Shown in pieces: positions 56,310 to 64,000 of a stretch of DNA of 64,000 nucleotides. The notes beneath the pieces are model-generated. The model did no database searches, had not been told where the DNA came from, and saw only the letters and a list, made by a program, of their open reading frames with translations. Made by a program: the position numbers and the translations under genes. Position 1 is the first letter of the stretch. Every line of letters starts with the position of its first letter. The DNA comes from Desulfofustis limnaeus. Lineage in GTDB: Bacteria > Desulfobacterota > Desulfobulbia > Desulfobulbales > Desulfocapsaceae. The stretch covers positions 1,612,001-1,676,000 of the forward strand of contig NZ_AP025516.1 of NCBI RefSeq assembly GCF_023169885.1. The letters run 5' to 3'.

Positions 56310-57533
56310 TCAGCTCAAGGACTCCCTGATCCGCTGCAGAGCCTGCTCCACATTTTCCCGGGAATTGAAGGCCGAGAGCCGTATATAGCCGGCGCCGCAG
56401 CGGCCGAATCCTGAGCCGGGGGTGCAGACCACCCCGGCCTGTTCCAGAAGACGATCAAAAAACTGCCAGGAGTCGGTGCGGCTGTCGATCCAGATATAGG
56501 GAGAGTGGTCGCCGCCTACGCAATCGTATCCCAGAGCAGTGATCTCCGAGCGGATCAGCGCCGCGTTTCCCATGTAGTAATCAACCAGTGTGGCCGCCTG
56601 TTTTTTGCCTTCGTCCGTATAGAGAGCGGCTGCCGCTCGTTGCACGGGATAGGAAACGCCGTTGAACTTGGTGCTATGGCGCCGGTTCCACAGCGGATGG
56701 ACCGGTTGTTCGTTGCCCTGGTGATCGAAGGCACGGCAGTCCTTGGGCACCACCGTGTAAGCACAGCGTGTGCCGGTAAAGCCGCCGCTTTTAGAAAAAC
56801 TGCGGAACTCAATGGCAACCTCCCGGGCACCCGGGAGTTCATAGATGGATTTGGGCAGCGCCGGATCTCTGATAAACGCCTCGTAGGCAGCATCGAACAG
56901 GATCAACGCCTTGTTTTGCCGAGCATAGTCGACCCAGACCTGCAAGGCCTCACGGGAGATGGTGGAACCGGTCGGGTTGTTGGGAAAGCAGAGGTAAATC
57001 AAGTCGACGGGGGTCTGGGGCAGGTCCGGGATGAACTGATTGTCCTTGCGGGACTCCAGGTAGACGATGCCATCATACCGTCCGTCGCGGTAGACGCCGG
57101 TTCGCCCGGCCATGACGTTGGTGTCCAGATACACCGGATAGACCGGGTCGGGGATGGCGATGACGATGTCGGTTCCGAAGATTTCCTGGATGTTGCCGGT
57201 ATCACATTTCGCCCCATCGCTGATGAAAATCTCGTCGGCCGCAATGTCTGCTCCGCGAGCCTGAAAATCCTGGGCGGCAATCGCCTCGCGCAGAAACGGA
57301 TAGCCCTGTTCCGGCCCGTAACCGCGAAAAGTCTCCTCTTTGCCCATCTCCTCAACCGCCTGGTGGAAGGCTTGGATGCAGGCGGGCGGCAGCGGCTTGG
57401 TCACATCTCCGATACCCAGCTTGATGATGCGCTGATCCGGGTGATTCTGCTGGTAGGTAGCGACTCGCCTGGCGATATCGGAAAAGAGGTAGGAGGCTTG
57501 CAATTTCTTGTAATGTTCGTTGATCGTGATCAT
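56310..57533 (-). CDS. dapL: LL-diaminopimelate aminotransferase
   Basis: A 407-residue class I/II aminotransferase: [66 protein letters not shown] and [19 protein letters not shown] with the PLP lysine. DapL makes LL-diaminopimelate directly from tetrahydrodipicolinate for lysine and peptidoglycan. AGGAAC precedes ATG 57533; an upstream in-frame start at 57605 adds a non-conserved extension. Divergent from pepN. Confidence 0.94.
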   Translation of the reverse strand: MITINEHYKKLQASYLFSDIARRVATYQQNHPDQRIIKLGIGDVTKPLPPACIQAFHQAVEEMGKEETFRGYGPEQGYPFLREAIAAQDFQARGADIAADEIFISDGAKCDTGNIQEIFGTDIVIAIPDPVYPVYLDTNVMAGRTGVYRDGRYDGIVYLESRKDNQFIPDLPQTPVDLIYLCFPNNPTGSTISREALQVWVDYARQNKALILFDAAYEAFIRDPALPKSIYELPGAREVAIEFRSFSKSGGFTGTRCAYTVVPKDCRAFDHQGNEQPVHPLWNRRHSTKFNGVSYPVQRAAAALYTDEGKKQAATLVDYYMGNAALIRSEITALGYDCVGGDHSPYIWIDSRTDSWQFFDRLLEQAGVVCTPGSGFGRCGAGYIRLSAFNSRENVEQALQRIRESLS

Positions 57534-57736
57534 AGTGAGTTCCTGTATGCTTGTGGTACCGAAGGCGGGCCAGGGCAATGGGCGCGATCCCGTTACCGGT
57601 GCCAAGTAGTGGCGCCGCCGATCCGCCCACTATACTGAACTCGTCGTTGATGTCAACGATCAGCTCAGCTCGCCAGGGAGTGCGCACAACCATTGCTGGC
57701 CGCCGGGTCAAAAAGCTATTTCGCAAAGGAGCAGAC

Positions 57737-60409
57737 GTGGACCAACAACCATTTCAACCAATAAGACTGGTTGATTATCAGCCGCCGGAGTTCCTGGTGG
57801 AGCGGCTCTCGCTTTGTATTTCCCTGGCCGCTGACCATACCCTGGTCCGGGCCACTTCCGTCCTGCATAGAAACCGAGACGCTGCGAAGAAGTCAGGTCC
57901 ACTGCTGCTCTCAGGTGAACACCTGGAACTCCTTGAAGTCAGGTTGAACGGTGAGAAAGTGGCACCGGATGCGTACCGGACCACGCCCGAAAGTCTGGAG
58001 ATCGATACGGTTCCCGACGATTTTCAACTGGAGGTGGTCACTCGCCTCTATCCCGACCGCAACACAGCACTGTCCGGGCTGTATCGTTCGTCCGGGATGT
58101 ACTGCACCCAGTGCGAAGCGCAGGGGTTTCGCCGGATTACCTATTACCTCGATCGACCCGACGTGCTGACCCGTTTTTTCACGAGAATCGAGGCTGAGGC
58201 GGAGTCTTTTCCGGTTCTGCTCGCCAACGGCAACCTCGTTGCGGCAGGAAGGCTGCCGCAGGGGCGTCACTTCGTGGAATGGGACGATCCCTTCCCCAAG
58301 CCAAGCTACCTGTTTGCGCTGGTCGCCGGAAACCTGAGCCAGATCGAGGATAGCTTCGTTACCCGATCGGGGCGGCGAATTGTTTTGCAGATCTACGTGG
58401 AGGAGCATAATCGGCACAAATGCGACCACGCCATGGCCTCGTTGAAAAAGGCCATGAAGTGGGACGAGGAGGTCTACGGTCTGGAGTACGACCTGGACCA
58501 ATACATGATCGTCGCCGTCGATCATTTCAATATGGGGGCCATGGAAAACAAGGGGCTGAACATCTTCAACGCCAAATATGTACTGGCCTCCCCCGAGACG
58601 GCTACCGATCAGGATTACCTGGGCATACAAGCGGTCATCGCGCACGAATATTTTCATAACTGGACCGGCAACCGGGTGACCTGCCGCGACTGGTTCCAGC
58701 TGAGTCTCAAGGAAGGGTTGACGGTGTTTCGAGACCAGCAGTTCTCGGCCGATATGGATTCTGCCGCAGTACAACGGATCAATGAGGTCCGCACCCTGAG
58801 ACAGGTCCAGTTTCGCGAGGACTCATCTCCCCTGGCTCACCCCGTCCGTCCCGAGGAGTACGTTGAGATCAACAATTTTTATACGGTGACGGTGTACAAC
58901 AAGGGGGCCGAACTCATTCGCATGCTTTACACCTTGCTCGGTGAAGCTGCCTATTATCGCGGTTTTGCACTCTATATCCAGCGACATGACGGTCAGGCCG
59001 TCACCTGCGAGGACTTTGTACAAGCCATGGCCGACGCGTCGGGTCGGGATCTGTCCCCGTTCATGCGCTGGTATACCCAGGCCGGAACGCCGCAGCTGAC
59101 GATCCAGGAATCCTGGCAGCAGGAGCAGGGGCTATACGGGTTGACCGTCTCCCAGCAGACACCGCCGACACCGGGGCAGCCGCGTAAGGTGCCGGTGCCC
59201 ATTCCTCTTTTGATCGGATTGCTTGACGACCAAGGTAACGATCTGACCGCAACCCTCAGTGGTGATCATGAGCGCCGTGGTGACGATGTGCTGCTGGAGG
59301 TGACCGAGGCCGAACAGCAGTTTCGCTTTACGGGACTGACAAGCCGCCCGCACCTGTCGGTACTTCGGTCGTTCTCAGCGCCGGTCAAGCTGCATTCGTT
59401 TCGTACCCGGGACGAGCTGGCCTTTCTCAGCGTCCATGACCATGATCTGTTCAACCGCTGGGATGCCGCTTTTTCCCTCTCTGAACTCGTGCTGCTCGAT
59501 CTGGTAACCGAGGACAGTGCCGACCGTGACGAACGGGGAATCAGTGACAGCTATCTGCAGGCCATGCAGTCGCTCGTCCGTTCTTCGATCACTGATCTGT
59601 CGCTTCTGGCCGAAGCCTTGCGCCTCCCGACCGAGAACTATGTGCTGCAGAAACTGGAACAGATAGACCCCGATCGACTGTATCAGGCCTACCACCGTGG
59701 CAAACAGGAGCTGGCCGCCTTTCTGGAAACCGATCTGCTTGATCTGTACAGGAAATACCGGTCAACCGGAGCGTATCGGTTTTCCCGTGAAGACGTTGGC
59801 CAACGCAGTCTGTGCGGTGTCTGTCTCGACTATCTGGCAAGTCTTGCTGCTCACCGGACCGATCTGACGGAGCTGTGCCGCAGCCATTATCAAGAGGCCG
59901 GAAATATGACCGACCGGATGATCGCCCTGACTGCCGCGGTGCAGTTGGAAGGCGATCTGCGCGAGGCGTTGCTGGCCGATTTCGAACAGGCCTGGCACCG
60001 TGAACCGCTGGTCATGGACAAATGGTTCGCCGTTCAGGCTTCCTCATCGGCGGCAGACACGGTGGGGCGGGTGGAAAAACTGCTGCACCACCCCGATTTT
60101 TCCCTCAACAACCCGAACCGGGTACGTGCTCTGATCGGCACCTTCGGGCAGAACCATTTCCACTTCCATCACCACAGCGGGAGCGGCTACCGGTTGGTGA
60201 CCCGGGTCATTCTCGAGCTTGATGCGTTGAACCCTCAAGTGGCGGCACGGATGGCCGGCCCCTTCGTTTCCTGGAGACGCTACGATGGCCAACGGCAGCA
60301 GCAGCTCCGCGCCAGTCTCCGTTCCATGGTCGAGAAACCCGGTGTCTCCCGCGATCTCTATGAGGTTGCCAACAAGAGTCTGGGTGATCAGGGGGAAGGT
60401 GCCGGTTGA
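57737..60409 (+). CDS. pepN: Aminopeptidase N (M1 family)
   Basis: An 890-residue M1 metallopeptidase. GAMENKGLNIFNAKYVLA is the exopeptidase motif; HEYFHNWTGNRVTCRDWFQL with LKEG supplies the zinc ligands (HExxH-18-E, here HEYFH). The C-terminal helical domain is full length, close to E. coli PepN (870). It trims N-terminal residues from peptides in the cytoplasm. GTG 57737 follows AAAGGAG; upstream frame residues lack conservation. Its end overlaps a convergent small gene by about 22 bp. Confidence 0.94.
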   Translation: MDQQPFQPIRLVDYQPPEFLVERLSLCISLAADHTLVRATSVLHRNRDAAKKSGPLLLSGEHLELLEVRLNGEKVAPDAYRTTPESLEIDTVPDDFQLEVVTRLYPDRNTALSGLYRSSGMYCTQCEAQGFRRITYYLDRPDVLTRFFTRIEAEAESFPVLLANGNLVAAGRLPQGRHFVEWDDPFPKPSYLFALVAGNLSQIEDSFVTRSGRRIVLQIYVEEHNRHKCDHAMASLKKAMKWDEEVYGLEYDLDQYMIVAVDHFNMGAMENKGLNIFNAKYVLASPETATDQDYLGIQAVIAHEYFHNWTGNRVTCRDWFQLSLKEGLTVFRDQQFSADMDSAAVQRINEVRTLRQVQFREDSSPLAHPVRPEEYVEINNFYTVTVYNKGAELIRMLYTLLGEAAYYRGFALYIQRHDGQAVTCEDFVQAMADASGRDLSPFMRWYTQAGTPQLTIQESWQQEQGLYGLTVSQQTPPTPGQPRKVPVPIPLLIGLLDDQGNDLTATLSGDHERRGDDVLLEVTEAEQQFRFTGLTSRPHLSVLRSFSAPVKLHSFRTRDELAFLSVHDHDLFNRWDAAFSLSELVLLDLVTEDSADRDERGISDSYLQAMQSLVRSSITDLSLLAEALRLPTENYVLQKLEQIDPDRLYQAYHRGKQELAAFLETDLLDLYRKYRSTGAYRFSREDVGQRSLCGVCLDYLASLAAHRTDLTELCRSHYQEAGNMTDRMIALTAAVQLEGDLREALLADFEQAWHREPLVMDKWFAVQASSSAADTVGRVEKLLHHPDFSLNNPNRVRALIGTFGQNHFHFHHHSGSGYRLVTRVILELDALNPQVAARMAGPFVSWRRYDGQRQQQLRASLRSMVEKPGVSRDLYEVANKSLGDQGEGAG

Positions 60410-60675
60410 TCCCGCTTATGGCAGAACAGACAGCGATAGGGCGAGGGATGGTTGGCGGACAGCGGGACTTCACCGTCAGGGCCATGGCAATCGAGGCAGT
60501 GTTGCTCGGCTTCCTTCCTGTCGGCTATCAGGTGAAACGGTTGGTGAAGGGGATCGACCGGCAAGGGAGCGGTTGTTTCGTCGGGAGCGAGCAGTAAAAA
60601 GACCACCACGGCCGTCGCAACGACGAGAAAGCCGAGGTTGAGCAGAAGCAGTTTTCGTGATTTGCCTGGTTTCAT
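60388..60675 (-). CDS. Small membrane-anchored dihaem c-type cytochrome
   Basis: A 95-residue protein with one N-terminal membrane helix (LLLLNLGFLVVATAVVVFLL) and two CxxCH haem c motifs: CLDCH and CLFCH, 23 residues apart. The soluble part would face the periplasm, and the spacing resembles cytochrome nap or nrf-like small multihaem domains (HQPFHLIADRKEAEQHCLDCH). The partner is unknown. ATG 60675 (GTG 60684 is possible) lies 22 bp downstream of a flavoprotein gene on the same strand; its 3' end overlaps the end of pepN. Confidence 0.75.
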   Translation of the reverse strand: MKPGKSRKLLLLNLGFLVVATAVVVFLLLAPDETTAPLPVDPLHQPFHLIADRKEAEQHCLDCHGPDGEVPLSANHPSPYRCLFCHKRDQPAPSP

Positions 60676-60696
60676 GGGCGCCACGGAAGAGAGGCT

Positions 60697-61734
60697 CTAC
60701 GCCATTTCGAAGGAAGCAGCGGTGAGGAGCCCACGCTGCAGCAGCATTGCCGCCGCCTCCGCGAAAAATGAGGCCACCAGCGGGTGCAGTCGGGCCAGGC
60801 GCAGCATGATGTGATGTGTGCGGTGTTTTGTCAGCATCCGTTGCAACTCATCGCCGGCGGACTCGTCTCCGGCCATGACGGCCGCCACCGCCTCACCGGA
60901 GGCAACGGCCGGAAAAATACCTTCTCCGGTAAGGGGGGAGGCCAGGCCGGCGGCATCTCCAACGAGAAAACAGGAACCGAACCGCCAGCCGCGAAAATCG
61001 TGGTTCACCAGGTCGGCACGCAGCTCTGCTCGACCGATGTCCAGGCCGGTCTCGGCCAGCCACATGAGCAATTGTTTCTGCAACAGACGTGGGGGAAGAT
61101 GCCGATAGCCGCTGTACGCCCCGACACAGAGCCGGTCTCGATGGGGGAAAAGCCACGTGTAACCGCACCCGAAGCGGCGGGCATCGAAATTCCAGACCAT
61201 TTCATCGCTGTCTCGGTCAAGATAATAGGTGATGCCGATACCGATACGCTCCGTCGGCACCCGGAGGTGCGCCCGGACCAGCGAGTGAGACCCGTCGGCC
61301 CCCACCAAAAAACGGCCGGACAGATGTTTCTCACGTCCGTTGGTGCGATAGACCACTTGGTGGTTGCCGTTGATGCGCAGCGCCCGGGCACCGAACAGGA
61401 TCTCGGCGCCGGCTGTTGCTGCCTGAGCAGCATGATAGGCTCCCAGTCGCTGGCGATCGACGGTGGCGATCAGCGGCTGGTCCGCCTCGATTCGGACCTG
61501 CCGGCGTGGCGTGGCGATGATCTGCCGGCAAAAGGTCTTTTCCAGGAGGGCGGAGGGTAAACGGTTCAGCAAGCCGTTGCCGGTAATACCGCCGGCACAG
61601 ACTTTGCGACCCGGTTTTGCCCCCCGTTCCAGCACCGCCACCCGCATCCCGGCCCTGGCCGCGGCCGCGGCACAGCTCAGACCACCGGGGCCGGCGCCGA
61701 TAATCAGCGCATCGTATTCAGTCGAAGAAGACAC
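60697..61734 (-). CDS. Geranylgeranyl-reductase-family FAD oxidoreductase
   Basis: A 345-residue flavoprotein with the N-terminal FAD motif ALIIGAGPGGLSCAAAAARA, the CAGGITGNGLLNRLP segment typical of the GGR family, GADGSHSLVRAHL and the second FAD motif CFLVGDAAGLASPLTGEGI. Such enzymes saturate isoprenoid chains of lipids, quinones or chlorophyll-like tails. The substrate here is open; quinone side-chain reduction is plausible next to respiratory genes. Confidence 0.85.
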   Translation of the reverse strand: MSSSTEYDALIIGAGPGGLSCAAAAARAGMRVAVLERGAKPGRKVCAGGITGNGLLNRLPSALLEKTFCRQIIATPRRQVRIEADQPLIATVDRQRLGAYHAAQAATAGAEILFGARALRINGNHQVVYRTNGREKHLSGRFLVGADGSHSLVRAHLRVPTERIGIGITYYLDRDSDEMVWNFDARRFGCGYTWLFPHRDRLCVGAYSGYRHLPPRLLQKQLLMWLAETGLDIGRAELRADLVNHDFRGWRFGSCFLVGDAAGLASPLTGEGIFPAVASGEAVAAVMAGDESAGDELQRMLTKHRTHHIMLRLARLHPLVASFFAEAAAMLLQRGLLTAASFEMA

Positions 61735-61791
61735 AAAGAGCCACCGGCCTGCTACCGAGCACGATGAAAGGCGAAGAACGGCCGGTAAAAA

Positions 61792-62547
<756 letters not shown>

Positions 62548-62588
62548 TGATCTACCGTCGTCTGAGTTTGGTCTGAACGTTTGTGCCG

Positions 62589-64000
62589 TTATTTGTAGCT
62601 TCTCTGGGTCGGTGTGACGTTTTCGAACTGCAGCGGTTCCTTATGCAGGGCCGGCGGTTGGTCGTCGCCGGTATATTCCCAGACACTGACGTGGCTGTAG
62701 TTGGTATCGTCACGCAAGGCTTCATGTTCATCGGTCTGGCTTTCCTCACGCAGATGGCAACCGCAGGATTCTTCGCGGGCCAGGGCGTCGCGGATCATGA
62801 ATTCGGCAAACTCGAGAAAATCGGCGACTCGGCCGGCGCGTTCCAGGGATTGGTTGATGTCCCTGCCGGCTCCGGGGACATAGACCCGTTCCCAGAAGGT
62901 CTGCCGCAGGTGCGGCAGTTGAGCGAGGGCATGTTCCAACCCTTCTTTGTTGCGGGCCATACCACAGTTATCCCACAGCAGTTTGCCCAGTTGTTTGTGC
63001 ACTTCGTCCACCGTAACTTTGCCTTCCGGCCCGCCACTGCTGTTCTTCAGCATCCTGTCGATCCGGTTGCTCACTTCAGCGGCGGTTTTGGTGAAGGCTT
63101 CGTGTCCGGTGTCTACCTTCTCCAGAGCGGTGGAACCGAAGTAGTGGGCCACCGAGGTGTTGATGATGAAGTAGCCGTCGGCCAGTCCTTGCATCAGGGC
63201 GCTGGCGCCAAGGCGATTGGCGCCGTGGTCGGAGAAGTTGCATTCACCGAGGGCGAACAGCCCGGGAATGGTGGTCATCAGGTTGTAGTCGACCCAGAGC
63301 CCGCCCATGGTATAGTGGACGGCCGGATAGATCATCATCGGTTCCTTCATCGGGTCGGAATCGGTGATTTTTTCATACATCTGGAAAAGGTTGCCGTACT
63401 TGCGCAGGATGACTTCTTCGCCGTCGCGCTTGATGGCGTCGGCGAAATCTAGGTAGACAGCCAGTCGGGTGCTGCCCACACCCTTGCCGGCGTCGCATTG
63501 CTCCTTGGCGTTGCGTGAAGCCACATCGCGCGGCACCAGGTTGCCGAAGCTGGGGTATTTGTTTTCCAGGTAGTAATCCCGCTCGTCCTCGGGGATCTGC
63601 GACGGGTGCCGGGTATCCCCCTGTTTCTTCGGTACCCAGACACGGCCGTCGTTGCGCAGGCTCTCGCTCATCAACGTGAGTTTCGACTGGTAGTCGCCAT
63701 GGACCGGGATGCAGGTGGGGTGGATCTGGACGAAGCTCGGGTTGGCAAAACCGGCGCCGCGCTTGCACGCCCGCCAGGCCGCCGTGACGTTGGAGGCCAT
63801 GGCGTTGGTGGACAGGAAGTACGCGTTGCCGTAGCCGCCGGTACAGAGCAATACGGCGTCGGCGGCGTAGGTCTCGATGGCTCCGTTGATCATGTTGCGC
63901 ACCACAATGCCGCGGGCCCGACCGTTGACCACCACCACATCCATCATCTCCCGCCGGTTGTACATAGTGACTCCGCCTTTGCCGATCTGACGGGACAGGG
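62589..64000 (-). CDS. Fumarate reductase/succinate dehydrogenase flavoprotein subunit (second system), 3' part
   Basis: The frame is open to the right edge (it reads [20 protein letters not shown] across 63950-64000), leaving about 470 C-terminal residues. Conserved segments are [58 protein letters not shown] and [20 protein letters not shown]. The C-terminal [20 protein letters not shown] is typical. With 61792 it forms a second succinate/fumarate oxidoreductase; any membrane subunit would be beyond the window. Confidence 0.93.
   Translation of the reverse strand, partial: LSRQIGKGGVTMYNRREMMDVVVVNGRARGIVVRNMINGAIETYAADAVLLCTGGYGNAYFLSTNAMASNVTAAWRACKRGAGFANPSFVQIHPTCIPVHGDYQSKLTLMSESLRNDGRVWVPKKQGDTRHPSQIPEDERDYYLENKYPSFGNLVPRDVASRNAKEQCDAGKGVGSTRLAVYLDFADAIKRDGEEVILRKYGNLFQMYEKITDSDPMKEPMMIYPAVHYTMGGLWVDYNLMTTIPGLFALGECNFSDHGANRLGASALMQGLADGYFIINTSVAHYFGSTALEKVDTGHEAFTKTAAEVSNRIDRMLKNSSGGPEGKVTVDEVHKQLGKLLWDNCGMARNKEGLEHALAQLPHLRQTFWERVYVPGAGRDINQSLERAGRVADFLEFAEFMIRDALAREESCGCHLREESQTDEHEALRDDTNYSHVSVWEYTGDDQPPALHKEPLQFENVTPTQRSYK

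Noticed and set aside
56505-57638. A 377-residue plus-strand open frame across dapL
   Set aside because: dapL on the other strand has all family motifs; this frame is its shadow.

Overview
The window reads as a chromosomal segment of a GC-rich (roughly 60%) anaerobic Gram-negative bacterium. The best guess is a sulfate- or sulfur-metabolising member of the Desulfobacterota, near the Desulfobulbales. The clues are an oxygen-independent cobalamin pathway (CbiG, CbiD, CbiET), LL-diaminopimelate aminotransferase (DapL), a DUF39 homocysteine-biosynthesis protein, a dihaem c-type cytochrome, two fumarate reductase/succinate dehydrogenase systems and a TRAP dicarboxylate transporter. The taxonomic call is inference; no rRNA gene is present.

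Layout. 1-3.3 kb: 5' part of leuC (minus), a YejA-type peptide-binding protein and a cold-shock gene with a structured leader. 3.4-8.2 kb: tsaE, an EAL-HDOD protein, a palindromic repeat, then a YcaO-TPR protein overlapping a Sel1-repeat protein. 8.2-19.1 kb: cobalamin cluster I (cbiG, cbiH, cobC, cobU, cobT, cobS, a cobD-cobQ fusion, cbiB, cbiA, cbiC and one unknown gene), nearly all overlapping or a few bases apart. 19.2-26.7 kb: ndk, a second palindromic repeat, xseA, a YfgM-like protein, panC, a DegT aminotransferase, a SleB-like hydrolase, mscL and a LUD protein. 27-32.6 kb: GntR regulator, fused SdhC-SdhD anchor, SdhA, SdhB and a MmgE/PrpD protein. 32.7-37.6 kb (minus): Fe-alcohol dehydrogenase, rsmA, DUF2062, tsaD, pheA. 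37.8-40.4 kb: DUF39 protein overlapping a LarE-like sulfur transferase, hup, tRNA-Pro. 40.5-45.5 kb: a group IIC-like intron against the start of cobalamin cluster II (cbiD, cbiET, cbiF). 45.6-48 kb: a fused HisH-HisF of the eukaryotic HIS7 type and a lipoprotein. 48.2-54.7 kb: dctB-dctD-dctP-dctQ-dctM with a sigma-54 promoter. 54.8-64 kb: usp, ispH, dapL, pepN, a small dihaem cytochrome, a geranylgeranyl-reductase-like flavoprotein, and the B and (partial) A subunits of a second fumarate reductase/succinate dehydrogenase.

How the parts work together. The two cobalamin clusters supply most of the anaerobic corrin pathway plus lower-ligand assembly; cobaltochelatase, CbiL, CbiJ and the cobalamin adenosyltransferase are not in the window. 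The dct locus senses and imports C4-dicarboxylates, and two succinate/fumarate oxidoreductases are available to use them.

The most notable non-standard items are two different families of short mobile-looking repeats (a 143-bp element with terminal inverted repeats placed between convergent genes, and a 220-264-bp near-palindrome, one copy with a 9-bp target duplication), the group II intron inserted after a terminator hairpin and 1 nt before cbiD, the eukaryote-like HisHF fusion, the CobD-CobQ and SdhC-SdhD fusions, the DUF39-LarE pair and the YcaO-TPR/Sel1 pair. I saw no CRISPR array, phage, defence island or clearly new multi-gene system.
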